Positions 50,201-61,730 of a stretch of 64,000 bases of DNA are shown here, in pieces. Every line of letters starts with the position of its first letter. The first letter of the stretch is position 1. A program made the translations under genes and the position numbers. The notes below the pieces were generated by a model. The model was not told the DNA's origin. It saw nothing but the letters and a program-made list of their open reading frames with translations, and did no database searches. The stretch spans positions 124,001 to 188,000 of the forward strand of contig SWDT01000133.1 of NCBI GenBank assembly GCA_009193035.1. Direction: 5' to 3'. Source of the stretch: Halicephalobus mephisto. Taxonomy: Eukaryota > Nematoda > Chromadorea > Rhabditida > Panagrolaimidae.

Positions 50201-50564
50201 ACTTTTTAAATAAAAAAGTTTTGAAGAAAAAAATTCTTTTCAGGACCAGAATTTTATTTAAATTTTTTCGTTCCAGGACCCATAATTTTTGAAAAACTAT
50301 TTCTTTATTAAAATTCAGTAAATAACAAAGTTCGTTTCAGGACCCATAATTTTCAAAAATGATTTTATTTAAAATTAAAAAAATTCGTTTCGGGATTTAT
50401 GTTTAATTTAAATTTCTTCAAAAAACAAAATTCTTTTCAGGACCGAAATTTTATTTAAATTTTTTCGTTTTAAGACCTTTTTCCAAAAGTGGTTTTCTCA
50501 CCTGAGATTTGAACATCTCCAATCTTTTCGAATTTATATAATGTGATCTCACTCGAGGAATCAT
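47288..50564 (-). CDS. Voltage-gated K+ channel, Shab/KVS-like (proximal isoform)
   Basis: Exons are 50564-50502, 49969-49266, 48862-48449 and 47537-47288 (476 residues). A cytoplasmic T1/BTB domain (about 55-150) contains EILKINVGG, YYFERSPIIFEYIVDFY and LRYELDYW, with CC after it as in Kv2 channels. Six membrane segments follow. S4 at about 308-335 has regularly spaced basic residues (RVMRLARVARIFKLARYS), and the filter TVGYGD is at 399-404. S6 reads VLAFPISMIIDKF, so the Pro-x-Pro hinge of most Kv channels is Pro-Ile-Ser. The C-terminal tail is short. The start is the ATG at 50564, three bases after an acceptor. A distal first exon exists at 56699-56613. It is nearest to the Kv2 and nematode KVS groups; I do not name the member. 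Confidence 0.9.
47690..48360. repeat. CTTCAGAATCCAGAAATTC array in the K+ channel's last intron
   Basis: About fifteen units of roughly 32-65 bases share TCTTCAGAATCCAGAAATTC and TAAAATTCAAAATC. The last four (48190-48310) are nearly identical. Several units keep a frame open, which explains small false ORFs. Confidence 0.8.
48895..49260. repeat. Repeat in the K+ channel intron before the S2 exon
   Basis: Three to four units of about 65-70 bases from 49025 to 49240 hold GATTTTTTAYAAAATTCTAA and GGGACCRAAAAATTGATTTT. A GGTCTCGAAGGGAATTTTCA word at about 48980 links them to the dispersed GTCTCGAGG family. Confidence 0.7.
50010..50480. repeat. TTCCAGGACCCATAATTTTC repeats
   Basis: About six units of 75-110 bases hold CAGGACCCATAATTTT or CAGGACCGAAATTTTATT with TTCGTT before them. 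They lie between the proximal first exon and the T1 exon of the K+ channel gene. There is no exon signal. Confidence 0.75.
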
Positions 50565-52560
50565 TTTCTAAAAATACCGTAATCACGAAAAAAAGTTAAA
50601 ATTACAGTTTACTCGATAAAAAAATTTAAAAAAATAAAACTTAAATTAAAAAATAAAAAATAAAAAAAAATTAAAATTAAAATTAGAAAAAAAATTTTAA
50701 ATTAAAATTTAAAAAAATTATTCATAAATAATCCGATTTTTAAACAAGGATAAAAATTTAACAAAAATGAATCATTTTTAAAAAATGTAAAATATTTTCA
50801 GTTTTTTAAATTTTAGAAATCATCGAAATTAAAATTAAAAATTTTTTGTTAACTTTTTTAAATTTTTAGAAATTTAGAATTTTTTGGAATTTTAGGATTT
50901 TAGAATTTTAGAATTTTTTGGAATTTTTAAATTTTGGAATTTTTAAATTTTAGAATTTTAGAGTTTTTTTAAATTTTTTAAATCTTCAAATTTTTTAGAA
51001 TTTTTAAATTTTTTAACTTTTTCGAATTTTTTAAAACCTTTTTAAACTTTTTCAAGATCATTGACAAAGTGGAATTTAATCCAGAATTCCACCAAGTGTA
51101 ATTATCCGGACAATTATCGAAAAATGCCGGAGAAAAATGCACTTTTTTCGAGATAAAAATAAAAAATAAAATTATAAATACCTCTAGTCATCACGAAATC
51201 CCATTTATCATTTTTCAAAATAAAATATTTTTCAAAAAACGATGCAAAAACTACGTCATATTACTGTAGAAAAATAAATTTAAAAAAAATTTTCTAAATT
51301 TTTAAAAATTATTTTTTTTAATAAAAAAATTAAAAAAATTTTTTAATTTCCAAAATATTCAAAAAAATAAAAATTACTTTTTTAATAAAAAAATTTCAAA
51401 AATATTTTTTTTTCTAAAATATTCAAAAAAAAATAAAAATTTCTAAATTTTAAATAATAAATTATTTTTTAATAAAAAAAATTAAAAAATTACTTTTTTG
51501 GATAAAAAAATTTAAAAAATTGAAAAACATTAAAAATCTGTTTTTAATTTTTTTCGAACGGTTTTTTGAAACAAAATAATCCACAAAATCCCTAAATCCT
51601 GGTTTTAATTTTTTAAACATTTCCTATCATTTTTATACCCGATTAAACGTTTGTAAAAAAACAAAAATAAATTTAATTTTAAAAAAGTAATTTTTAAAAT
51701 TGGTCAAATTTGAAAAATGAAAGTTCAAAGTTCAAAAAACAAAGGATTTTTTCATTTTCGAAATTTTCGATACATGTAATTTTTTATTTAATTTCCTATT
51801 TCGAAGAAGATGTTTACTATGAAGTCAAAGTTCATTCAGAAAAAAGATACTGTAATTTAGAAAATAAAAAATAAAATATTTCGAAAAATTTCATAATTTT
51901 TGATATTTTTAATATTTAGTTTTTATTTAATTTCCTATTTCTAAAAAGATGTTTACTATGAAGTTAAAGTTCATTCAAAAAAAGGATACTGTAACTTAGA
52001 AAATAAAAAATTGATTCAAAAAAAGGATACTGTAATTTGAAAAATAAAAAATAATTTTGGAAAATTTTTTATTTTCGAAATTTGCAAAATTATATTTTTT
52101 TTATTTTCTCGATCCAAAAAGTTCTTTTTTTTCTAACTTATTAGATACCTATTCAAATTTTTTTTATTTTTTAAAATAAGTTTCAAGAAAACCTTCAATT
52201 AAATCCAAATTATCAATGTTTAAAATTTTTTTTAAATTTACAAATTTATTTAATTTCAAAAATAAAAATTTATTTTTTTAAATACAAAATTTTTTTAGAA
52301 TTTACAAATTTATTTTTTTAAATATAAAAATTTTATTTTTTTTTAAAATCTTGGAAATTTAAAAATTTTACTTTTTTAATTTCAAAAATTTTATTATTTT
52401 TAATTTAAAGTAAAAACTTATTTTTTTTATTTTAAAAAATTTACTCTTTTTAATATAGAAATAAAAATATATTTTTTATTTTAAAAATTTTATTTTTTTT
52501 ACTTTAGAAAATTTTATTTTTTTTATTCCGAAAAATTGAAACATATTATTTCCTTAAATT
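50565..52560. repeat. Low-complexity intron sequence
   Basis: Almost entirely A/T homopolymer-like sequence. Exceptions are a small hairpin at 51069-51092 (GTGGAATT and AATTCCAC arms) beside TTATCCGGACAATTATCG, and three units with GATGTTTACTATGAAG and AAAAGGATACTGTAA at 51800-52040. No gene is seen. Confidence 0.6.
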
Positions 52561-52589
52561 AAAAATTACTTAATTGACTAATATTCAAA

Positions 52590-52716
52590 GTCACGAAATC
52601 CAAAGTAGATTCAGAAAATTCCAAGCTAGAGATTTTTCACATGATAACTCGCGTCTAAAATTGTTCTCAGAGAAGAGTCCTCTAACGAACAAAGTCCCAT
52701 AATAGTCCACTTTTAC
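52590..52716 (-). other. Candidate orphan exon in the distal K+ channel intron
   Basis: This is a non-repetitive island. On the minus strand, the acceptor TTCCTTCTTTGTAG is followed by about 39 open codons beginning VKVDYYGTLFVRGLFSENN and a stop. No donor in a phase compatible with the channel exons was found. It could be a poison or terminal alternative exon, part of an unrelated gene, or chance. Confidence 0.25.
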
Positions 52717-52719
52717 CTA

Positions 52720-53920
52720 CAAAGAAGGAACTAAATTTAATCAATTCTATTTTAATTCAAAAAAATAAAAAATTTTTTCAAAAAATAAAAAAATTTTAAA
52801 AATATTAAAATTTAAAGAAAAATATTTTAAAAATTTTTTTCAAATATTAAAGAAATTTTTTTTCAAAAAAAAATTAAAAAGTTGTTAAAAAAGTAAAATT
52901 CAAAAAATATAAAATTTTTTTCAAAAAAATAAAAAAGTATTAAAATTTAAAAAAAAAATATTTAAAAAAATTAAAAAGTTGTTAAAAAAATAAAATTCAA
53001 AAAATATAGAAATTTAAAAAAAATAAAATTCAAAAAATATAGAAATTTAAAAAAAATAAAGAATTTAAAAAATATAGAAATTTAAAAAAAAATAAATTTT
53101 TTTTCGTAAATAATTTTTTTGAAAAAAAATTTATATTTTTGAAAAAAATAAAAATTGAGACTTTTTGGTTGAAGCCTGAGGGGGTAATCAAATGGTCAAT
53201 AAACATGTTGTGGAGGTTGTATTGTGAATTAAAAAACAAGTAATTAACATCATGGTCAAAAATCATATTATTAAAAATATTTATTAAATTATTTCGAGAC
53301 GAATTTTTGCAATTTTCTAAGAATTTAAAAAATAATTTTACTTTAAAAAAGTTTTCTAATTTAAGAAACAATTTTATTTTAAAAGTTTTCTAAGAATTTA
53401 AAAAATAATTTTATTAAAAAAAATAAAAATAAAAGAATTTTTTAATAATTTAAAAAATAATTTTATTTAAAAAAAAATAAAAGAATTTTATTTTAAAAAT
53501 TAAAAAAATTATTTTATTTTTAAAAAATTTAAAATTTAAAAATAATGAAAAACTGTCAACACGAATTTTTGGAATTTTCTAAAAATTTTAAAGATTACTT
53601 TATTAAAAATTTAAAAAGTAAAGAACTTTATAAAATTTTTTGAACATAAATTTTCAGAATTTTTTAAAAATTAAGTTATTTTAAAAAATGAATTTCAAAA
53701 AATTAAGTTATTTAAAAAATAAAAAATTTAAAAAAATTAAGTTTTTTAAAAAATAAATTAAATATTATTGCTATCAGGAACACTACTTAAATATACTGTA
53801 AAAAAACGGAAAAGATAAAATAGAGGAATGAAAGTAACGTTGGTTTCATCATATGTTTTATTCATTCTTCAACACGACCTTCATTAGTGACTTTTTAATG
53901 CACAGTAACCAAGTCAATAA
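52720..53920. repeat. A/T-rich simple repeats
   Basis: Short-period AAAAATTTAAAAAATAT arrays up to 53750, interrupted by unique patches at 53160-53290 and 53765-53910. The long minus-strand frame at 53030-53371 is Phe/Asn/Lys low complexity and is not a gene. Confidence 0.6.
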
Positions 53921-53923
53921 TCG

Positions 53924-54330
53924 ATGAATGAATCTAATATTTTTCGTTACAAGACCATAATTAAAAAAAATGATCTCGTAACGAAAGATATTTATTTTTT
54001 AATAAATAAATGAATCTGATATTTTTCGTTATAGGATCATAATTTTAAAATTATGGTCTCGTAAAAAATTTAATTCGTCTTTTAATAAATAGATGAATCT
54101 GATACTTTTCGTTACAAGACCATAATTAAAAAATGATCTCGTAACGAAAGATATTTCTTTTTTAATAAATAGGTAAATTTGATATTTTTCGTTACACGGC
54201 CACAATTTTAAAATTATAGTCTCGTAACGAAAGATATTTATTTTTTAATAAATAAATGAATCTAATATTTTTCGTTACAAGACCATATTTAAAAGAAAAT
54301 TTTCGGTCCTGTAATGAAAAATATTTTATT
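53924..54330. repeat. 82-bp palindromic satellite, 5 copies
   Basis: Units start near 53928, 54011, 54094, 54174 and 54256. Each contains two inverted arms of 21 bases (TATTTTTCGTTACAAGACCA type on the left, GTCTCGTAACGAAAGATA type on the right) separated by about 11 A/T bases. In copy 1 the arms match at 18 of 21 positions. The rest of the unit is TTATTTTTTAATAAATAAAT. Confidence 0.85.
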
Positions 54331-54499
54331 AGTTCTTTAATTGATAAATTGTTAAAATATTTTTCGTCGTGGAATCGTAATTTTGAAAAAAAATTTTGAT
54401 TTTGTGACGAAAAATAAAATAAAATTTTGATTTTGTGATGAAAAATATTTGATTTACTTTTTGATCATAAATTTAATTAATAATAATTTTAAAACAGTA

Positions 54500-55330
54500 A
54501 CTAAGCTAGTAATCTACAGATTAACCAATTTTCGTGATGGGACCATTACTCGAGTCGTTTTCAAAAAATGAAAAAAAATAAACTTTATTGAGAAAAATGC
54601 CTAATTTTTTTTTCAATTACGAACTTAATGATCCGTTAAATAACTAATGATCAAATTTCGCGGCGAGACCGTTACTTGAAATTTCTTTAAAAATAAAGTT
54701 TAAAGAAGTTACAAAATGACACATATTGGTCTCATCACGATTAATTTCTAACTTTTCCTTTAATTACAAGTTCAATAATCTTCTAAATTACTGTTAACCA
54801 ACTTTCGCGGCGAGACCGTTACTTATAATTTTTTCGAAAATAAAGTTTAAAAAAGTTACAGAACGAAAGATATCAGTTTTACAACGATTAATTTCTAATT
54901 TTTTTATTACAAACTCAATAATCTTCTAAATTACTGTTAACCAACTTTCGTGACGGGACCGTTACTTAAAATTTCTTCAAAAATAAAGTTTAAAAAAGTC
55001 ACAGAACGAAAAATATCAGTTTTATAACGATTAATTTCTAATTTTTTTATTACAAACTCAATAATCTTCTAAATTACTGTTAACCAACTTTCGTGACGGG
55101 ACCGTTACTTGAAATTTCTTTAAAAATAAAGTTTAAAAAAGTTACAAAATGACACATATTGGTCTCATCACGATTAATTTCTAACTTTTCCTTTAATTAC
55201 AAGTTCAATAATCTTCTAAATTACTGTTAACCAACTTTCGCGGCGAGACCGTTACTTAAAATTTCTTTAAAAATAAAGTTTAAAAAAAATATAAAATAAA
55301 AAACGTCGGTTCCGTCACGCAATGTCTCAG
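54500..55330. repeat. About 145-bp tandem array with GGGACCGTTACTT
   Basis: Six units with CTAAATTACTGTTAACCAAC, CTTTCGYGRCGRGACCGTTA, AATAAAGTTTAAAAAAGTTA and CACGATTAATTTCTAA are marked by the GACCGTTACTT core near 54667, 54825, 54958, 55099 and 55246, with a more diverged first copy near 54540. Confidence 0.85.
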
Positions 55331-55539
55331 TTTTTCTTCGACCAGAAACTTGGTTAATTGCCATTAAAAAACAATAATCAAGTTACTGTTCGAAGAATGA
55401 ATAAAGTATAATTCGTGTCAGGACCACTAGTTGGAATTTATTCTCAGAAAAAAATTCCGGGTCTCATCACGCACTTCCTGATTTTTTAAAACTACAAAAC
55501 TTGGTGATTTTTAATCATAAACTTGTTTATTATTCAAAA

Positions 55540-55960
55540 ACAGATTAAATTTTATTCGGATTAGAAACAAAATATCTATTTTTTTTTACAGTAAGAAAAT
55601 AAAAAATTTTAGTCTCAACTCGAAAAATATTTAATTTTTTCTACAGTAAAAAAATAAAAAATTTTAGTCTTAACACGAAAAATATCAAATTTTTTTCTAC
55701 AGTAAGAAAAGTAAAAAATTTTAATCCCACCACGAAAATACAAAATTTATCTTTTGATTTCAAAATTAGTAAGTTATTAAATAGTAAATAACTGAATTAA
55801 TAGTTAAAAAGTAAATTGAATTTTTTCTACAGTAAGAAAATTAAAAATTTTAGTCTCAACACGAAAAATATCAAATTTTTTTTACAGTAAGAAAATAAAA
55901 AATTTTAATCCCACCACGAAAATACAAAATTTTTTTTATTAAAATGACGAAAAAAAAACA
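55540..55960. repeat. About 60-bp array of TTTTAGTCTCAACACGAAAA
   Basis: Six or seven units hold TTTTTTCTACAGTAAGAAAA, TAAAAAATTTTAGTCTCAAC and ACGAAAAATATCAAATTTT. Bases 55961-56612 after them are simple TATAAAATTAATTTTT repeats with a unique patch at 56015-56110. Confidence 0.8.
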
Positions 55961-56612
55961 TTTTTTAAAATTCCATTTGAGGTCAAATATGTTTTATTTT
56001 TTTTTTATCAAATCATCGAGGCGGTCATCAATCAAAAAATAAAAATTGCAAATCGTTCCAGTTGAGTCGTTTTCGAAATTTTGCAGACTTATAATCTATG
56101 AAAATTAATAACACAGTCAAAAACATAAAGTTCAAATATCATAATTTATATAAAAATTATTTTTTAAATTTACACAAAATTAATTTTTAAAACTTTTTAT
56201 GAAAATTATCTTTTTTAAAATTTATATAAAAATTATTTTTTTTAAATTTATATAAAATTAATTTTTAAAACTTTTCATGAAAATTATATTTTTAAAATTT
56301 ATATAAAATTAATTTTTTAGAATTTACATAAAAAATTATTTTTTTAAATTTATATAAAAATTATCTTTTTTAAATTTATATAAAATTAATTTTTTAAATT
56401 TTTATATAAAATTAATTTTTTAAAGATTTGAATAAAATTTGTTTATTTTTTGATTCTGAATAAAATTAATTTTTGGAAATTTTGAATAAAATTAATTTTT
56501 TAAAATTTTATATAAAATTATTTTTTTTTTGAATTTTTAAAAAATTAAAAAACAAAAAATTTTAAAATTTATATAAAATTTTTTTATGCTTAAAAATAAA
56601 AAATAAACTTAC

Positions 56613-56699
56613 TTCAGAATTTTGAAAAAGTTCAGATTCGTCAGGTTGAACATCTTGAAAAAAATTTAATTTTGATCTTTTTGATCGAAGTCCTCGCAT
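56613..56699 (-). CDS. Distal alternative first exon of the K+ channel gene
   Basis: ATG at 56699 opens 29 codons (MRGLRSKRSKLNFFQDVQPD, then ESELFQNSE), ending at a strong donor GTAAGT. The ATG lies two bases after a CTACAG acceptor that has no donor nearby, so it is probably trans-spliced. The exon ends in phase 0, which fits the acceptor at 49969 exactly, as does the proximal first exon at 50564. The isoform would be 484 residues with a basic then acidic N-terminus. It is one of only a few non-repetitive patches in about 13 kb of arrays. Confidence 0.65.
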
Positions 56700-56879
56700 T
56701 ACTGTAGAATTAAATTTGTTTTTTTCAACGAAAAAATTCCGTTCGAGATCTAAAAAAATAAAAAATTAATAATTTTAAATTTTTATTTTTTTATTTTTTT
56801 TTTAATTTAAAAATTTCACGTTTATTTTCGAAATTTGGACCCTTAGGCAAAGTGTGAAAAAAATTAAAAAATTAAAATA

Positions 56880-57000
56880 ATTTACAAGGAAGTTGAAAAA
56901 TTTTCAATGGGATTCGATATTGATTAATCGGCTTAAAGACCGGATTTCGATCAATCAATTGAAGATTCCAATGTCAGCTTGGCAAAAATGAAACAAACAA
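56880..57000 (-). promoter_or_regulatory. Possible distal promoter of the K+ channel gene
   Basis: This unique-sequence island lies 180-300 bases upstream of the distal first exon. It contains an inverted arrangement of ATTGATTAATCGG and CCGGATTTCGATCAATCAAT, i.e. two homeodomain-type TGATTAAT/ATCAATCA sites. That is all that supports it. Confidence 0.35.
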
Positions 57001-57019
57001 GAGAATTGTGATCAAAATA

Positions 57020-57450
57020 AGAAAATTAACGAGAACCTCCCTTGTGAGATAAATGATAAAAATAATTGATCCCGGAGGGAGTTTTGAAAACAAAAAAGTT
57101 GTTTCAGGAGTTCTGTATTCTGATACAAAATTCTCTTCAAAATCAAAAATAATAAAAATAATTGGTCTCGGAAAGAGTTTTGACATTTAAAAAAAGTCGT
57201 TTCAGGAGTTCTGTATTCTGACATGAAATTCTCTTCAAGATCAAAAATGATAAAAATAATTGGTCTCAGAGGGAGTTTTGAAAACAAATAAATCGTTTCA
57301 GGAGTTCTGTATTCTGATACAAAATTCTCTTCAAGATCAAAATTCCCTTCAAGATCAGAAATGATAAAAATAATCGATCCCGAAGAGAGTTTTGAAAACA
57401 AAAAAGTCGTTTCAGGAGTTCTGTATTCCGACACGAAATTCCTTTCAAGA
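57020..57450. repeat. About 117-bp minisatellite, 4 copies
   Basis: Four units with TTTCAGGAGTTCTGTATTCT, ACACGAAATTCTCTTCAAGA-like and AATAATTGRTCYCGGAGGGA are marked by the first word at 57103, 57203, 57296 and 57409. The unit length is close to a multiple of three, so one minus frame stays open through all copies. It is not a gene. Confidence 0.85.
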
Positions 57451-59850
57451 CCAAAAGTAAAGGTAAAAGTAATCTCGAAGGGATTATTTCTATTTAAAAA
57501 AGTCGTTTTAGGAATTGTAGATCTTGATTAAAATTCCCTTCAAGACCAAAAATGAAAAATAATTGGTTCCAAGGGAATTATTGTTATTTTAAAAATCATT
57601 TCAGGTGTTCTATATCAAGACACAAAATTCCCTTCAAGACCAAAATTAAAAGTAAAAGTTTTTTTGAGAGAATTGCTATTTAAAAAAGTCGTTTTAGGAA
57701 TTTTATAACATGATACAAAATTCCCTTCAAGACCAAAAATGAAAAATAATTGGTTCCAAGGGGATTATTGTTATTTTAAAAATCATTCCAAAATTTGCGA
57801 ATCTTGATTAAAAATTCCCTTCAAGACCAAAAATGAAAGTAGAAATTTTTTTGAAAAAATTATTGATAATTAAAAAATCATTTTTAAAATTGAGGATTTT
57901 AATTCAAAATTTCCTTAAAAACCAAAATTACAACTTTAATCAATTTAATAAAAATTAAAATCAATTTTAAAAAAGTTAAAAATTTTTTTAAATATAAAAC
58001 TTTTGTAAAAAAATAAAATTTAAATAATTTTCAAAAAATTATTAATTTTTTTTAAAATTTAAAATTATTAATTTTTTTTAAAATCTAAAATTAGAATTTT
58101 TTTTTAAATTTAAAATTAGAATTTCTTTTTAAATTTAAAATTATTTTTTTTTTAAATTTAAAATTCTTTAAAATTATAAAAAAATATAATTGATTTAGAA
58201 AAGATTATTATCGTCATAAGTATTCCAAAAATATTTTCATTCTGACGTCAAATTTCCCCTTGAGACCAGAAATTAAAACTACAATTAACTTCAGGAAGAT
58301 TATTAAAAATGTAAAAATTATTCCAAAAATTTAAAATATTGATGTTAACTTCCTCTCGAGACCGAAATTGGTCCCGAGAAGATCATTAACATCATAAAAA
58401 AATAAATGTTAATTTCCTTTCAGGACCAAAGTTTAAATTAAAATTGATCCTGAGAAGATTATTAACAATATAAAGATCATTCTTAAATTTCATTTCAAAT
58501 TTAACTTCCTTTCGGGACCAAAGTTTAAATTAAAATTGATCCCGAGAAGATTATTAATAGTATAAAGATCATTCTCAAATTTTATTTCTTTTCAGGACCA
58601 AAATTAAAATCGAAATTGGTCTTGAGGAGATTATTAACGTCATAAAAAACTAAATGTTAACTTCCTTTCGGGACCAAAGTTTAAATTAAAATTGATCCTG
58701 AGAAGATTATTAACAACATAAAGATCATTATCAAATTTCGTTTCAAGTTTGAATTCCCCTCGAGACCGGAGTTAAAATTACAACTGGTCCCAAAACGATT
58801 ATTAACATCATAAAATATTTCAAAATTTCAAATTTAACTTCCTCTCGAGACCAAAATTACAAATAAAATTGATCTTTAAGAGATTATCAACAGCATAAAG
58901 ATCATTATCAAATTTTATTCTAAATTAAAACTGGTCCTGAAGCGATTGTTCCCATTCGAACAATTTCAAACATATTGATGTAGAATTTCCTTCGAGATCA
59001 AAGTTCAATTTTAACCACTATAAACATCTCAAAAATGTTTTTAAATCCTGACACACAATTCCCTTCGAGACCAAAAATGAAACAACAGTTGGTTCTCGAG
59101 AGATTTAAACTACCACAAACATCGTAGAAATATTTTAAATCAAAAAGTAGAATTTCCTTTCGAGACCAAAGTTGAAATTCAAATTGGTCCTGAGAAGATT
59201 TAAATTACCGTATACATTTCAAAAATGGTTTTAAATTAAAAATTAAAATTCCCTTCAAGACCAAAAATTTAAATTCAAATAGATTTTAGGAAAATTATGG
59301 ACAATTTATTTATTTTTAAAATATTTTAAATTAAAAAATAGAATTTCTTTTCGAGACCAAAAATCAAACTTACAAGTGGTCCTAAAACGATTTTTAACAT
59401 TATAAAAATTTAAAAATATTTTAAATTAAAAAATAGAATTTCTTTTCGAGACTAAAAATCGAACTTACAAGTGGTCATAAAACGATTTTTAACATTATAG
59501 AAATTTAAAAATATTTTAAATTAAAAAATAGAATTTCTTCTAAAATTGAAGATACGTTTATAACTAATTCTAGAATTTTTAAAAACATTTTGAATACTTC
59601 AGAAACTTTCTAAAACTTCACAAAATTCCCTCTAAGACCAAAAATCAAACTCACAAGTGGTCCTAAAACGATTTTGAACATTATAAAAATTTAAAAATAT
59701 TTTAAATCAAAAACCAAAATTTTCTCCAAAACTAATTTTATAAAAAAAATAATTTTAAATTTTCCAGATTCTGAAAATTACTTTTTTTAAAAATTCTACA
59801 AAAAAATCAAATATATATTCATAATTAAATTTCGTAAATAACTTTGTTAA
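57450..59850. repeat. Long mixed array of TTCCTTTCGAGACCAAA units
   Basis: About twenty-five units of 75-130 bases, grouped into subfamilies. All carry a CTTCAAGACCAAAA or CTTTCGAGACCAAA core, often opposite a GGTCCTGAGAAGATTATTAA arm. The units decay and shift without sharp borders. No exon signal was found. Confidence 0.75.
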
Positions 59851-61730
59851 AACCACATACTGCCTCTGGCAGTTTTCACCAGAAACGAAAATGGCAAAGA
59901 TCACGAGAAAATTAAAAACAATTATTTTCGAAATTTCTATAAAAAAATAAAATTTAAAAAAAAGCAGAAAAATTTAAATTTTTTTAAATTTAAAAAAATA
60001 GAAAAATTTAATTTTTTTTTAAATTTAAAAAAGCAGAAAAATTTAAATTTTTTAAATTTAAAAAAAATAGAAAAATTTAAATTTAAAAAAAATTTAATTT
60101 TTTTTAAATTTAAAATTTTGTTTAAAAAAATCTGGTGAAAATTAATTTTTTAAAAAAACTGACATAATTGAATTATTTCAAAAATAAAGCTTTGATGAGT
60201 TCTGACAGAAATTTGATGGATGATTTCCTGAATGCGGATGAACCTCGAGATCATGTGTAAAGTTATTTTTAAACAAAAGTGTTTATGTAGTGTTTTATTT
60301 TTCAAAATTGCACTTTTATAAAAAAATCTAGAAAATTAAAAAAATTTAAAAATTTAGAAAATTTATAAAAATTAAAAATTTTAGAAAATTCAGAAAACTT
60401 AAAAATTTTAGAAAATTCAGAAAACTTAAAAATTTAGAAAATTCAGAAAATTTAAAAATTTATAAAATTTATAAAAATTAAAAATTTTAGAAAATTCAGA
60501 AAATTTAAAAAATTAGAAAATTAAAAATTTAGAAAATTCAGAAAATTTAAAAAATTAGAAAATTAAAAAAGTTATGAAATTTGGGAAATTCTAAAAATTT
60601 TTAAATTTTTATAAAATATTTAATTTTGAAATTTTTGATTTTTTTTGAAATTCTAAAAATGTCCTGGATGTGTTTTCGAAATTCTGTAAGATCAGGAAAA
60701 ATGTCATGAATTAAAATTTCAGGACCTTCTACGAAATTAGGATTTCACGAAATTCTGAAAATTCCCATGGAATTTTATAAAAATTCAAGTATTTTTTACA
60801 ATTTTAGAGGACTTCAAAAATTCCCACAAGATTCTTCAAGATTAAAGCCTACTGTATTTTGGGAATTTTGAAAATATTAAAAAAGTTTAAAATTTTTTTT
60901 GTTAAAGTTCTTAAAAAATCCAAAATCTACTGTATTCTAAGAATTTTGAAGATATTAAAAAAATTCGAAACTTTTTAGTTAAATTTTCATAAAACCCGAA
61001 ATTTACTGTATCCTAAGAATTTAGAAGATATTTAAAAAATCCAAAACTTTTTAGTTAAATTTTTATAAAACCCGAAATTTACTGTATTCTAAAATTTTAA
61101 AAACATTAAAAAAAATTCAAAAATCTTTCATTAAATCCATAAAATCCAAAATCTACTGTATTCTGAGAATTCTGAAGACCTACAAAAAAGTTCAAAAATT
61201 TTCCGTTTAGTTCCTCATAGATCTAACAATCCAGAACCGAATAATAGGACCTTCTAAATACTTCCACAAATTTCGAAAATCTCCGGAAGTTCCTAAAAAT
61301 TTCCCTGAAATTTCACATCAATTCAAAAAATCCAAATTTTCAAAAATTTTCACAAAACTCATATTCAAAAAAAAAACCAAAAATTCAAAATTAATTTTTT
61401 TCGAAAATTTTTAATTTCATTTTTTTTTAAATTTAAAAATTATTTATTTTTTTTTCGAAAATTTTTAATTTAAAAATTATTTATTTTTTTAAATTAAAAA
61501 TTTCATTTTTTTTCGAAAATTTTTAATTTTATTTTTTTAAATTTTAAAATTATTTTTTTTTAATTTAAAAATTTATTTTTTCTTCAAAATTTTTATTTTT
61601 TTTTTAAATTTACAAATTTTTATTTTTTTTAAATTATGAAAATTACGGTAGTCTGGAATTTTCGAATAATTTTAACAAAAATTTTTTTCAAAACGAAAAT
61701 TAAATAAAGTTTTGAATTTGGCTTTATTGT
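59851..61730. repeat. AT-rich arrays with two small unique patches
   Basis: A unique patch at 59865-59905 holds the hairpin ACTGCCTCTGGCAGT. Another at 60185-60290 holds a 21-codon ORF (60195-60260, starting MSSDRNLMDDFL). In between are AAATTTAGAAAATTCAG arrays (60330-60560). From 60830 to 61210 there is a 100-bp unit with AAAATCTACTGTATTCT. Confidence 0.6.

Noticed and set aside
53030..53371. 113-codon minus ORF
   Set aside because: Phe/Asn/Lys/Leu low complexity over A/T repeats.
57012..57434. 140-codon minus ORF with repeated SEYRTPETT
   Set aside because: A minisatellite whose unit is close to a multiple of three; no start context, splice sites or homologous family.
59865..59905. miR-34-type microRNA (GGCAGT seed on the minus strand)
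   Set aside because: The seed differs at the last base and the flanks do not form a 60-80 base precursor stem.
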